From Secundilactobacillus paracollinoides DSM 15502 = JCM 11969 (GTDB lineage: Bacteria > Bacillota > Bacilli > Lactobacillales > Lactobacillaceae), in assembly GCF_001311135.1 (NCBI RefSeq), contig NZ_BBAG01000022.1:1-48502 (forward strand): a stretch of 48,502 nt of DNA, in the 5' to 3' direction. Of this stretch, positions 1-8,773 are shown in pieces. The notes beneath the pieces were generated by a model. The model ran no database searches and was not told the DNA's origin. It was given only the letters and a program-made list of their open reading frames with translations. Within the stretch, counting starts at the first letter, position 1; each line of letters opens with the position of its first letter. Made by a program: the position numbers and the translations under genes.

Positions 1-190
1 AGACTTTTTTGACCAGAGTTGCTTACACAGGAGCCCTCTCGTCTTGCTGAACACGTTTCGGCAATGTGAAATACGAGCACGACGCCGATTTATCCTTGTA
101 ACATAGAATCAGGCATTTTTGCCAGAGTCCGTCACATGGTCGCCTTACTGAACACGTTTCGGCGATTTGAAATTCAAGCACGACGCGGAT
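1..190 (+). repeat. Two partial copies of the stop-codon hairpin element
   Basis: The window opens inside a copy of the hairpin repeat family described at 44546-44960. Positions 9-65 match its right arm (CCAGAGT, GCTTACAC, then a TGAACACGTTTCGGC terminus). Positions 111-172 hold a second right arm with the same terminus. Each is followed by a similar tail (GAAATACGAGCACGACG at 67, GAAATTCAAGCACGACG at 171), so the two form a roughly 105-bp tandem duplication. The left arm of the first copy lies outside the window. No gene is visible in 1-630. Confidence 0.6.
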
Positions 191-289
191 TCAACCATAT
201 CAACATACCTCACAAAGAAATCACACAGTTTCAGCCATATGTCCGAATTTTAAATGTTCTGAATGAAACCAATCATGCTCTAAATTAAA

Positions 290-340
290 AACCGACTTCA
301 GGCAGGATCCGATAGGGTTCTGGCCTGAAGCCGGCTTTAT
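290..340 (+). terminator. Hairpin, possible terminator
   Basis: ACCGACTTCAGGC pairs imperfectly with GCCTGAAGCCGGCT across a loop of about 18 bases. The T-tract after it is short (CTTTAT), so termination is uncertain. It could close a gene lying left of the window. Confidence 0.4.
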
Positions 341-412
341 AGGTTTGATGTAACTTCAGATGAATGGCAATTTTATTTTAAGTAAATGTTTGATTTGATT
401 TTCTTGGCAACT

Positions 413-630
413 GTGCCGAAACGCGTTTCGGAAAACAGAAAGCTGCGTGTAAACTGACTCAGACATGAAGGCCAAGTTCGGGCCTTCTACGTTGGTTCTC
501 TGTCCTCGAGTCGAAACGCGTTTCGGAAAACAGAAAGCTGCATGTAAGCCAACTCTGACATAAAGGCCAAGTTCAGGCCTTTATGTCAGAGTCGGCTTAC
601 ACTCCGCTTCCTCCCGTTTTCCTTCACGCT
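413..630 (-). repeat. Hairpin element copies 3' of the TSUP gene
   Basis: On the minus strand the element starts directly at the TSUP stop codon, as TAGAGCGTGAAGG. Its inner hairpin at 543-600 has a stem of about 25 bp with one mismatch, which is a G-U wobble on the minus (gene-sense) strand. The outer helices are GGAAAAC with GTTTTCC and AGGAAGC with GCTTTCT. The far end carries the palindrome CGAAACGCGTTTCG at 512-525. A second, degraded copy follows at 413-505 with the 16-bp palindrome CCGAAACGCGTTTCGG at 416-431. Confidence 0.75.
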
Positions 631-1376
631 CTACCAAATGGTCTTAATCCCCATCAAAATCAACAATATCCCCATCACAGGCTTAAGTTTTCCGCCCCCG
701 TTCTTTGAATTGCCCACGAACCTTTTCATAATATAGGGCGCAATAGCTGCGCCAATTAGTGCGCCAATCATCAGGCCGATGCCTGCGTGCCAATCCACTT
801 GACCGCCCACTGTGTGGAAAATGGCGCCGACGATCGTCATGAAAACGAGGACGTAGGAGGATGTTGCCACGGCGCTAACGGTGTCGAGTCCCAGCAACAA
901 GAGCCCGGCTAAAATGGGCCCGCCGCCGCTCAGACCCGCAACACCGACCATCAGTCCACTTAGCACTCCAAAACTGCTTGCTTTTAAGCGACTGTGAGTC
1001 GGTAGTTCTGCGGTCTTACTCTGCTTATTGCGCATAATGTTAATGCCCAGCAGGACTAAAATAAGACCAACGACCCATTTATAGATTGATTCGGGAATGT
1101 AGGGTGATAGCAACGACCCTACGACAACGGCAGGGATGGTCGCCAGCAGCATTTGATTGCCAATCTTAAATTTAATCGCGTGTTGCCGGTAGTACCAAAC
1201 GACCCTAGAATAAGGGAGGGCAAGGCGGTAACGAGCGACGTTGCGGTTGCGGCTGCGGGCGCAAGGTGAAAGACCGCCGTTAAAACACCAAGGTAAATGG
1301 CGGCACCACCGCCGCCCATTGAAATGACGAAAAAACCGACGATAAGGCCGATCAGTAATAGTGATACGATTTCCAA
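631..1376 (-). CDS. TSUP-family membrane permease (TauE/SafE type), frameshifted as read
   Basis: This is a predicted multi-span inner-membrane exporter of the TSUP (DUF81) family, members of which move sulfite, sulfonates or organic acids; the substrate here is unknown. The N-terminal part shows the family's glycine-rich first helix (GFFVISMGGGGAAIYLGVL) and the second half repeats it (SGLMVGVAGLSGGGPILAG), the duplicated fold typical of TSUP. The frame breaks at about 1203-1212. Restoring it joins LILGSF to VWYYRQHAIKFKIGNQMLLATIP, giving about 248 aa, the family length. The break could be the loss of one TTTG unit. The start is TTG at 1376 behind GAGAGGAAG. The gene is divergent from a TetR regulator that probably controls it. 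Its TAG stop merges into a hairpin repeat. Confidence 0.85.
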
Positions 1377-1427
1377 AAAAAGACTTCCTCTCAGTTGATG
1401 CTGATCGGACTGATCCTAAATGACACC

Positions 1428-1457
1428 TTGTAAGTAAAGGGGGACGCCATTTATAAT
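1428..1457 (+). promoter_or_regulatory. Predicted promoter of the tetR gene
   Basis: TTGTAA at 1428-1433 and a consensus TATAAT at 1452-1457 are separated by 18 bp. Half-sites GACTGATC (1408-1415) and GATCAGTC (1463-1470) flank the promoter as an inverted repeat and may be operators for the divergent pair. Confidence 0.5.
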
Positions 1458-1500
1458 AGGGTGATCAGTCGCAATTAGCGTTGATTTAAATCCGTGATGA

Positions 1501-1531
1501 TTACAATATGTTATTATAGTTTACAATATGT
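1501..1531 (+). promoter_or_regulatory. Direct repeat TTACAATATGT, possible TetR operator
   Basis: TTACAATATGT occurs at 1501-1511 and again at 1521-1531, exactly 20 bp apart. The second copy extends to an inverted repeat, TTTAC-AATAT-GTAAA. It lies just upstream of the TetR-family start codon, a usual place for autoregulation. Confidence 0.4.
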
Positions 1532-1559
1532 AAATAGCGAGCAAAACGAGGTAATTTTT

Positions 1560-2135
1560 ATGGTTCGACAAGTTTTAACCCAAGAACGTATCATCCAAGC
1601 AGCCATGGACTGCATCGAAGCAGGGCAGAGCCCCACATTCTCAACGCTGGCGCGGACGCTTGGTACCCGGTCACAGGCGTTGTATCCGTATTTTGCGAAT
1701 CAACAGGCGCTAAGTTACGCCATTTTTAACTCGGCGGCACAGCAGCTTTCTGACCAGCTGAAGACGGAACTATTTGGCCAGAGTGGTCGGGATGGTCTGT
1801 TGGCACTGGCGGTCGCTTGCCGGCGTGAAGTGTTGGCACACATTCACCTTGCGCAGTACCTACTAGGCGTGCCGCGAGATACTGAAAATCCTGATATGCA
1901 GCAGGCAACGGATGTGTTTCACGAGCTTTTGGGACGGATGATCAGTCCGGTCTATAAAAAGCCACGGGTGCGACTACTGGCGGGTAGGTGGTTGCGTGAT
2001 CTAATTGTGGGTGACGCACTCAACGTTGGTTCCGGGTGGTTTCAAAACCGGGAACTGACTTCAGATGAAAGCTTTATTTGGCTAGTTAATGCGAGCTTGG
2101 ACCGTTTAGCACTCGAGGATCAGCAGGTGCAATGA
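1560..2135 (+). CDS. TetR/AcrR family transcriptional regulator
   Basis: This is a DNA-binding repressor-type protein of about 191 aa. The N-terminal 50 residues form the TetR helix-turn-helix (TFSTLARTLGTRSQALYPYF, with the YPYF ending typical of the recognition helix). The remainder is a divergent helical ligand-binding domain. ATG at 1560 is preferred over in-frame upstream codons because ACGAGGT lies 8 bases before it and the HTH then begins at the normal distance. It is transcribed away from the TSUP permease, which suggests that it controls permease expression in response to an unknown ligand. A hairpin terminator follows directly. Confidence 0.85.
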   Translation: MVRQVLTQERIIQAAMDCIEAGQSPTFSTLARTLGTRSQALYPYFANQQALSYAIFNSAAQQLSDQLKTELFGQSGRDGLLALAVACRREVLAHIHLAQYLLGVPRDTENPDMQQATDVFHELLGRMISPVYKKPRVRLLAGRWLRDLIVGDALNVGSGWFQNRELTSDESFIWLVNASLDRLALEDQQVQ

Positions 2136-2137
2136 CC

Positions 2138-2187
2138 AAAAGAACGCCAGTCAAACCCAGAATTGGATTTGGCTGACGTTCTTTTTA
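2138..2187 (+). terminator. Rho-independent terminator after tetR
   Basis: AAAGAACG and CGTTCTTT close a long stem with two internal mismatches, followed by TTTTT. Confidence 0.75.
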
Positions 2188-2209
2188 GTGTTTCATTAAA
2201 GTGATTATC

Positions 2210-3267
2210 CTAGTAAGTCACCGCGCTGACAGGGGCCATTTCTGGTGCCTGATCACGCAGCACAATAATTTGGTCATTCTTTGCGAGCGCTTGTGAGATC
2301 ACATTGTTGATCGCATCGTAGGCTTCACGTTCCGTTGGTTCAATGTGGTGTTGTGCGTTGATGACCAGCTGCTGAATGCGGTTTTCAATCAACGCTGTGC
2401 GGATCTGACCCATTTCGGTGAGCAGCCGGTGGGTATCTAAATCAGCAACGTCGCGCGAGGTACTATCCTTTTCATGGTCGGAAATCGTTTTAGCTGCGAG
2501 CTGACCCAGTTCCTTAGTGGACAGGTCAGTGACCGAGCGGCGAATACTAATATCTGCCAAGTTGAGGCGGTTGCCGGCGACCTGCGTAAAGAGGGTCAGG
2601 TTTTGTGGTAGACCCATGAGCACGATTGGTCGGTTATCCAGTTTCGGATTAGCAGCTAAGAAGTCAACAATGATTCGGTAGTAGCGTTCTTGGTCAATGT
2701 CTTTTTCACGACTTGTTTCGTTGTGGCCGTGATACTGACTTTGACCCGGAGTAGCCTTGTAATTTAAGCTGCCGCCGCGTTTTTCTGTCCCGAGGCAGTG
2801 GTTAAATTACCTGGTGAATCAGGCAGTTTTAGCGTCGTTAATTGTTGCTCCTCTAAGCGGTACAGGCTAAAATCAGTCTGTTCCAGTTGGAGTAAATAGT
2901 AGTCTTTGTTTGGTGTTTCTTTTAGGATCGATAAGAGGTCGGGACCGCCCGCCACACTCAGGTGTACGGTCTGCACACTGTTTCGCGGCAGGTACAGGAT
3001 CTCATCGCCATCGAGGTTCGCAAAAATACTCAATCCCCGATATGGGAGGCCCTGGTCGAAGAGATGATTGATCTGGTCGACAATTTGATCACCCGGAATT
3101 TCCGGCGAGACCGCGGTCAGATTATGAATCTCCTGCAGGGCGTTCTTCAATTTCAGTTGCTCAGTTTCTTGATAATTGAGCTTATCAAGGTTCACACTCA
3201 AGGTTAGTACAGAAGCTTCAGGTCGTTTCAAAGTTGCGAGTTCTTTTAGCGTCACCATTTTTGCCAT
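2210..3267 (-). CDS. Bacterial eRF1-like protein, baeRF family 6 (frameshifted as read)
   Basis: The protein resembles bacterial relatives of archaeo-eukaryotic release factor 1 (baeRF6), proposed to act on stalled ribosomes or stress-damaged translation; no member-specific function is certain. The N-terminal half begins MAKMVTLKELATLKRPEASVLTLSVNLD, and the C-terminal half contains the helical segment ending SQALAKNDQIIVLRDQAPE. The frame breaks near 2775-2785. One added base links QKN to GGSLNYKATPGQSQYHGHN, a Gly/His-rich loop in the position expected for the family, and gives about 352 aa. I chose ATG at 3267 because AAAGGAG lies 9 bases upstream; the ATG two codons earlier is too close. 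A TATAAT-type -10 lies at 3300-3305 on this strand. Confidence 0.75.
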
Positions 3268-3363
3268 ACACATGCACTCCTTTTTATGTCGTTAACTTGA
3301 TTATACCCGTTAATTGTGACGAGAGTGTGAAGTTTTATCGAAAACGGTTCCATTGACGCTAAA

Positions 3364-4272
3364 TTAAGGTTTGTGATGGAATTTAATGGTCAATAATAGC
3401 CAAACGATTGCGGCGAGTGAGAGGTCAACCACAATCAGCCAGGCATCGTTTAATCCCGCTAATGGCAGCTTAACGTTCATGCCGTAAAACCCGGTAACGA
3501 TCGTTGGTACCGCCATGGTCAGCGACCAAATTGTGAGAAACCGCATCGTGTCATTCAGATTATTGTTGATGATGGAATCAAAGGTGTTAATGATCCGGTC
3601 AACCACCTGCGATTCGTTTTCAATCATGCGACGCACCTGGTCCGCTTCAATGGCAACGTCCTCAAGCTGATCACGCTCGTAACTGGAGTTGTTGACGCCA
3701 AAGTAAGTCCGCGGAATCCGGACGAAGAGGTCACTGTTTGATTCAACGGCGCTAAAGAAAAAGGTCATCGTCTGCCCCAGGTTAGACAGGTCGACCAGCA
3801 TGTTATTTTTCGGATCGCGATTCAGTTGTTTATCCAGCTGGTTACGCTGTTTTGTCACCTGTTTAATGATGGGAATGTAACTATCAATGAAGGCAAAAAG
3901 AGCTTCTAAAATAAAACTGGCGGGGGTCGTGACCTCATCATCAACGGCCGCCTTGTCCAGCGCCTTATCAACGAAATCAAGGTTGCTATCATTAAACGTG
4001 AAGATTCGGCCTTTATGAATTAAAAACCCAACCGGCCGCGCGATATAGCGCATTTTTTCACCCTTTAATCGGTAGGGCACTAGCGCAATCAGGAGCTGTT
4101 GGTTGTTTTCCGGGTCGTAGACGTAATTGGCGCTTTCATCTTTATCAGTGACGTAGGTAATGACGTCGTCGGTAATCCCATAATCGTCCATGAGTGTCTG
4201 CTGTTCTGGCACGGTAAGCGCGGAAGTGGCGATCCACTCAAAGCCGGCCAGTTGTTTTGCGGGTTTGATCAA
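3364..4272 (-). CDS. corA: CorA-family magnesium/divalent cation transporter
   Basis: This is a 302-aa inner-membrane channel-type transporter for Mg2+ or related divalent cations. The long N-terminal cytosolic domain is rich in acidic and helical segments. The two C-terminal helices follow, the first (about 245-270) ending in the CorA signature GMN within GFYGMNVKLP. The second helix is LIVVDLSLAAIVWLLLTIKF. The C-terminus carries the usual basic tail (KFHHKP). The start is TTG at 4272 behind a perfect AGGAGG. It sits between unrelated stress or ion genes and is probably transcribed alone. The frame is intact. Confidence 0.9.
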   Translation of the reverse strand: MIKPAKQLAGFEWIATSALTVPEQQTLMDDYGITDDVITYVTDKDESANYVYDPENNQQLLIALVPYRLKGEKMRYIARPVGFLIHKGRIFTFNDSNLDFVDKALDKAAVDDEVTTPASFILEALFAFIDSYIPIIKQVTKQRNQLDKQLNRDPKNNMLVDLSNLGQTMTFFFSAVESNSDLFVRIPRTYFGVNNSSYERDQLEDVAIEADQVRRMIENESQVVDRIINTFDSIINNNLNDTMRFLTIWSLTMAVPTIVTGFYGMNVKLPLAGLNDAWLIVVDLSLAAIVWLLLTIKFHHKP

Positions 4273-4305
4273 AATGAAGATCCTCCTATACGAGTTCGGT
4301 AACCG

Positions 4306-4936
4306 TTAGTGATGTGTTGTTGGGTGCAGCCGGTCTAGTGACCGTCCCATTCTTAAATACGCAAAAAAGTGAAACACGATCCCTAAAATTAAGAGGGCGG
4401 CGCTCAGACTGATCGACCAAAACGACGAGAGGATTGCGACGCATAAATCAGAATACTTTTGACAGGATCTAGTTTGATACTGTCATAAAACGTCTTCGGG
4501 ATTTGGTGACGGTGTAATTCTGGGTGGCGATGGATGTAAAGGTACATCAGGTAAAAGGTTGCCGAAATGAAAAGGGCAACGATGTCATACATCACAAAAG
4601 CCGTTTGCAGGTCGGCCCGGTTTCCAGTAGTCAGGGTCGCGCTAGAAGGGACATGGGGTAGTCGATGAGGGTGATACTAAAGAGCATCAACAAATTCAAC
4701 ATATTGACGTTCCGGTCAATTCGCGTTAATAATGAAAAATAATCATGGTGAAATAACCAGAGCGTGCCCACGTAAAGGTACGAAAATAGGTAAGAAACGA
4801 ACGTTGGCCCCTGGGTATCCAGCGCGGCCAATAAGTGGCCTGTTTTAAACACGGGAATATGAAATTCAAGCACTAAAATCGTAATGAGAATTGCAAAAAC
4901 ACCATCACTAAACGCGTTAAACCGGTCTGTTTCCAT
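4306..4936 (-). CDS. TMEM175-family potassium channel (DUF1211), frameshifted as read
   Basis: Bacterial TMEM175 proteins form K+-selective channels with six helices. The diagnostic first-helix motif RFNAFSDGVFAI is at residues 5-16. Two frame breaks interrupt the gene, near 4637-4645 and 4438-4446. Rejoining gives SLL-ATLTTGNRADLQTAFVMYDIVALF in the middle and LCVAILSSFWSISLSAALLILG as the last helix, ending RLHPTTHH at 4306. The reconstructed length is about 209 aa, normal for bacterial members. The start ATG has AGGAGGGGAC before it. Confidence 0.8.
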
Positions 4937-5102
4937 GACGTCCCCTCCTATTCAGCTTGATTTCATCTTAGTTGAAAGCAACTGATTATTCAATCATCAT
5001 GTTTTAAACAAAATAGTTGACAAATGCGTTATTTTTCACTAGTATGTTATTTTTAGAACTACTTAAAACTGTTTATTATGCCATGAAGACTTTTCTTGAA
5101 TA

Positions 5103-5111
5103 TGGTATGAT
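5103..5111 (+). promoter_or_regulatory. Extended -10 promoter element
   Basis: TGGTATGAT reads as an extended -10 (TGn-TATGAT) about 50 bases upstream of the GTG start at 5161. I see no good -35. Confidence 0.35.
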
Positions 5112-5160
5112 TAACCTTAGAAGATAGTGCTTACATTTTAATCGTTGGGAGGTGGTTACC

Positions 5161-5502
5161 GTGCTAAATAGAACTAAACAGTACTTAAAAAACCGTAACT
5201 ATCATTATCAAAAGTCCTATATTCGACCATTGATGACGCCGGAATCTGTTTACGTGTTTAAGTTTGGTCGCGAGGCATTAAACAATCGGGTAATCATTCG
5301 ATACAGTCATACGTGGACTGGTCGACAACGGATTAATGAGATTGATCTGCGCTTGCATAAGCAAAAGCATCCCCGCATTTTCCGCACAGAAACCGAATTA
5401 CTAGATTACCTAGAGTCACGCTTACCACAGCGTGAAAAAAAGGAAGCCGATAAAGACGATCGGCAAACGCAACAAAACAAACAAACAGACGCATCCAAGT
5501 GA
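5161..5502 (+). CDS. Small basic protein of unknown function
   Basis: This is a 113-aa hydrophilic protein that I do not recognise. The N-terminal region is aromatic and basic (RNYHYQKSYIRPLMTPESVY). The middle looks like an alternating beta fold (RVIIRYSHTWTGRQRINEIDL). The tail is a highly charged run of K, E, D and Q that is probably disordered. There is no signal peptide or membrane segment. GTG at 5161 is chosen because GGGAGG ends 8 bases before it; the in-frame GTG at 5152 lies inside that ribosome binding site. Its own extended -10 and its own terminator, whose stem overlaps the stop codon, argue that it is a real single-gene unit. Confidence 0.65.
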   Translation: MLNRTKQYLKNRNYHYQKSYIRPLMTPESVYVFKFGREALNNRVIIRYSHTWTGRQRINEIDLRLHKQKHPRIFRTETELLDYLESRLPQREKKEADKDDRQTQQNKQTDASK

Positions 5503-5516
5503 GGGTGCGTTTTTTT
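5489..5516 (+). terminator. Rho-independent terminator overlapping the stop codon
   Basis: ACGCATCC pairs with GGGTGCGT, followed by seven T. The stop TGA at 5500-5502 lies in the loop. Confidence 0.85.
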
Positions 5517-5519
5517 GTA

Positions 5520-5660
5520 GAGTGCGGAGCACGTTTGGGCAATATGGCAGCAGAGAGCGGTAGCCAGTACCATTCAGGAGCAGAAATGTCTGGGCCTGGC
5601 ATTTTTGTCAGAGTTGGCTTAGGCAGGAGCCTCTGCCTTGCGGAGCACGTTCAGTCATAA
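5520..5660 (+). repeat. Degenerate copy of the hairpin element
   Basis: GCAGAAATGTCTGG-GCCTGGCATTTTTGTCAGAGTTGGCTTAGGCAGGAGCCTCTGCCTTG followed by CGGAGCACGTT matches the loop and right arm of the family; the left arm is eroded. Confidence 0.5.
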
Positions 5661-5732
5661 AGATAGTAGACTGAAATATAAACCAGCCATTCACCCACAC
5701 AAAAAGCAATAAACCCAACCGCTCACCAGGAG

Positions 5733-6369
5733 ATGACCATCATCAACGCCCAACTCACAAAATTCTTCACCGATGGCACCACCCCAGAAATCGCACAACG
5801 GCTCCTGGGCTGTCGTATCCAGTATGAAACCCCAAACGGACCACTGACTGGCTCATCGTCGAGACCGAAGCTTACGTTGGCCCAAGTGACGCCGCAGCAC
5901 ATGCCTTTGCTGGAAGACGCACCAAGCGCAACGAAGCCTTATACGATGCGCCAGGAACAATCTACATGTTCCAATCACGACAGTATGTGTTATTGAATTT
6001 TATTACCCAACCGGTCGATGTACCGGAGGGAATTCTGATTCGCGGCGTTGAACCGGAACAGGGCATTGAAACAATGCAAGCCAATCGCGGCACTAGTGGT
6101 GCGTCGCTCACGAACGGTCCTGGGAAATTAACACAGGCGTTTGGGATGTTCATGCTTTAAATCAGACGCCCTTGAACGTGGGGGCGCTTTCGCTCGATCT
6201 CTTACCAGTACGCCATCCGAACCAGGTGGCTTCCAGTGCCCGCATTGGTGTGCCCAATAAGGGTGAGTGGACCTCGGCGCCCCTGCGCTATTTCGTAGCG
6301 ATCAATCCCTACGTTTCAAAAATAACTAAAAAAACAATTGATCAGGCCCATCACGGCTGGCGAGCATGA
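5733..6369 (+). CDS. mpg: 3-methyladenine DNA glycosylase, Mpg/AAG type (frameshifted as read)
   Basis: This monofunctional base-excision repair enzyme removes alkylated purines such as 3-methyladenine. The catalytic region IVETEAYVGPSDAAAHAF is present in the second reading frame, followed by GTIYMF, the tyrosine-bearing segment of AAG enzymes. The family C-terminus follows (ARIGVPNKGEWTSAPLRYF). Two frame breaks occur, near 5838-5843 and 6143-6146; with both repaired the gene encodes about 212 aa, close to the usual 190-210. The ATG at 5733 is uncertain because AGGAG touches it directly and no better-spaced start codon is visible. Hairpin repeats lie upstream and prmA downstream. Confidence 0.8.
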
Positions 6370-6392
6370 CTCGCAGAAAGGAAGTAACGACT

Positions 6393-7350
6393 ATGGATTG
6401 GACAGAACTCTCCGTTACCACAACGAGCGAAGCAGTGGAGGCAGTTTCAAACATTCTGATGACCCACGGTGCAACTGGGTCCAGATCGACGATGTCAAGG
6501 ATTTTGAAAAATTACGCGACGGGCATTGGGAACAGGAGGGCAAGATCATTGATGTTGATGAGATTCCTCACCAATTGACTGGTGCCAAGGTTAGCGCTTA
6601 TTTTCCAGAGACGATTTTTGTGCCGGAAATCGTGCCAGAAATCACCCAACAGGTGCAAAGTCTGACGAAATTTGGCTTGGCAGTGGCACCGGCAACCGTT
6701 GAAACTACTGCTGTTGACGAAACCAATTGGGCAACCGCCTGGAAGAAGTATTATCATCCGGTTCAGTCACCCGTTTCTTAACCGTTGTGCCAAGTTGGGA
6801 AAAATACGAGCCGCAGTCGTCAGATGAACGCTTGATCGTTCTTGACCCTGGAATGGCGTTTGGCACTGGGACGCATCCTACCACTCGGCTCTCCTTGGAA
6901 GCTCTGGAAATGGTCATTCGCGGTGGTGAGCGCCTCATCGACGTTGGTACCGGGTCTGGTGTGTTGAGTATTGCAGCTAAGCAACTGGGCGTGGGCGACG
7001 TCCGGGCCTATGATCTTGACCAGGTCGCTGTTGACTCGGCCCAGAAAAACCTTGATCTGAATCCAGTTGACAAAGACGTCAAGGTTGCTGCAAACAATCT
7101 GTTGACGGGCATCACGGGGCAGGCTGACATTATCGTAGCAAACATTCTGGCAGAAATCATTATGCCGTTAATTCCGCAAGCGTGGGATCTGTTGCCGGTT
7201 CATGGTTACTTTGTGACGTCTGGGATCATCGCCGAAAAGGCGTCGGATGTGATCGTTGCACAGGAGCACCAAGGCTTTAAGATCGTTCAAACTTTGAAGA
7301 TGGGTGATTGGTTCGGCGTTGTGGCGCAAAAACCGGGGGAAGATGACTAA
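6393..7350 (+). CDS. prmA: Ribosomal protein L11 methyltransferase (frameshifted as read)
   Basis: PrmA uses S-adenosylmethionine to trimethylate ribosomal protein L11. Visible motifs are [14 protein letters not shown], the SAM-binding [10 protein letters not shown], and ANILAEII in the position of the catalytic loop; the C-terminus [12 protein letters not shown] is typical. Two single-base losses break it. Near 6477, GGGTCC should probably be GGGGTCC, restoring [13 protein letters not shown]. Near 6764, GGTTCA should be GGTTTCA, restoring [15 protein letters not shown]. The repaired length is about 319 aa, normal for the family. The stop overlaps the rsmE start by one base (TAATG), so the two are translationally coupled. 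Confidence 0.9.
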
Positions 7351-8093
7351 TGCAGCGATACTTTATTGACGGGTCATTGACGGTCGGCCACACCTTTGAA
7401 TTAGACGCCACGGTCAGCAAGCACTGGCGTCAAGTTTTGCGGGCCGAACCTGGCGCCCAAGCCGAATTTGTGGATGGGCATGAGCAGCTCTTTTTAGGCG
7501 AACTGGGTGACGGCAATCAAACGACAGTCCTGAAGGCGTTGACGAGTACGGTTGAGTTACCGGTGAACGTTACGATTCTTTCTGGCCTGCCGAAGCAGGA
7601 CAAGGCCGAATGGATCGTTCAAAAGGCGACTGAACTTGGCGCCCACACGATTGCGTTCTTTGGCGGTGACTGGTCGGTTGCCCGTTGGCAGGACAACAAG
7701 GTTGCCAAGAAGCTGGTGCGGCTGCAAAAAATTGCGCACGGGGCCAGCGAACAATCACATCGGACACACATTCCAGAAATTCAGTTTTATTCCACACTCG
7801 CAACTGCCATTCAGGCAATTGATTATGACCAGCTGCTGGTGGCCTATGAAGAGGCGGCTAAACAGGGTGAGCAGGCGCAGCTGACGCGGACGTTGTCGCA
7901 ACTGCAGACGGGACAAACCCTCGTGGCTGTGTTTGGTCCAGAAGGCGGGATCTCACCGGCTGAAATTAAAACCCTGACCACTAATGATGGCGTGCTTGCT
8001 GGCTTGGGTCCGCGGATCCTGCGAACGGAAACGGCACCGTTGTACCTTCTGTCAGCTGCATCCACGGTTTGGGAATTGCAACGACAAGCTTAA
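7350..8093 (+). CDS. rsmE: 16S rRNA (uracil(1498)-N3)-methyltransferase
   Basis: RsmE is a SPOUT-fold enzyme that methylates U1498 of 16S rRNA in the assembled 30S subunit. The 247-aa frame is intact. An N-terminal PUA-like region opens with MQRYFIDG and includes HWRQVLRAEPG. The SPOUT core contains LPKQDKAEWIVQKATELGA, and the knot has FGPEGGISPAEIKTL and LGPRILRTETAPLYLLSA, the SAM-binding signatures. Overlap with prmA makes a two-gene translation-modification operon, the common arrangement in Bacillota, closed by a terminator. Confidence 0.95.
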   Translation: MQRYFIDGSLTVGHTFELDATVSKHWRQVLRAEPGAQAEFVDGHEQLFLGELGDGNQTTVLKALTSTVELPVNVTILSGLPKQDKAEWIVQKATELGAHTIAFFGGDWSVARWQDNKVAKKLVRLQKIAHGASEQSHRTHIPEIQFYSTLATAIQAIDYDQLLVAYEEAAKQGEQAQLTRTLSQLQTGQTLVAVFGPEGGISPAEIKTLTTNDGVLAGLGPRILRTETAPLYLLSAASTVWELQRQA

Positions 8094-8118
8094 AAAACGA
8101 ATAGCACATAAGCGCTGA

Positions 8119-8150
8119 AGCCGGGACAGTCATGTTCGGGCTTTTTGTTT
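8119..8150 (+). terminator. Terminator after rsmE
   Basis: AGCCGGGACA and TGTTCGGGCT form a stem with wobbles around GTCA, followed by TTTTTGTTT. Confidence 0.7.
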
Positions 8151-8423
8151 CGGCAGCGGTCAGCAAGTCATTTGGAAAAAAAGACGCCTTAACCACAACC
8201 GGTAACGTCTTTCCAGACTCTTAATTTTTATAGCGTTGAATAGCCCTACGTTATAGCGTAAAATGAGACCTAATATTGTAACGAACCGGGTCTTTTCTTC
8301 GGGAAGGTTTCTTTGAACTATCTGAATAAACCAGTTAAAATAGGACATTGAGATCCGGTTTTAACGGGTTTAAAAAGGCTCGAAACCGCGCAACAAACAC
8401 TAAGATAAGAGAGTGGAAGACAC
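8151..8423 (+). other. Intergenic region without a supported gene
   Basis: A hairpin is visible (AAAGACG at 8180 with CGTCTTT at 8208). A 62-codon minus-strand frame at 8160-8348 has no ribosome binding site and no recognisable domain, so I do not call it. Confidence 0.4.
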
Positions 8424-8749
8424 ATGGGACTTTTTTTAAAACGAATTGGTTGGCCGTACTGGGTAATTAGCTTGATTCTAGGGGTGATCATTCCCTATAT
8501 TCTTGAGCGCATGATCTCGTTTGGCGCGATGGTCCATTTAGGCATTATTTTTGGGATTTTATATACGATCTGTGCCGGCGTTATGGGTTGGGCTGTGAAA
8601 CGCGTGGTCAATCAGTTTGGTTCATTTGGATCTTACCAGTGATCTACGCAGTGGGCCTCTATTTTGTAGGACCGCTTCACGCAACTTATTTTGCGCCGGT
8701 CTATCTCTGCGTGGCCTATCTGGCTTACGGGTTAAGTGCCGCAAACTAA
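8424..8749 (+). CDS. Small integral membrane protein (frameshifted as read)
   Basis: This is an unrecognised membrane protein of about 108 aa. After repair of a break near 8620 (NQF joins FIWILPVIYAVGLYFVG) it has four hydrophobic helices: WVISLILGVIIPYIL, a second in MVHLGIIFGILYTICAGVMG, a third in ILPVIYAVGLYFVG, and VYLCVAYLAYGL at the C-terminus. It lies 24 bases upstream of relA on the same strand and is probably cotranscribed with it. Nothing in the sequence defines its role. Confidence 0.6.
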
Positions 8750-8773
8750 TTGTTTTTAAGGGGAAATGCTTAA

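Noticed and set aside
8160..8348. A 62-codon minus-strand frame (IQIVQRNLPEEKTRFVTI region)
   Set aside because: No ribosome binding site, no recognised domain and it lies next to a terminator; too weak to call.
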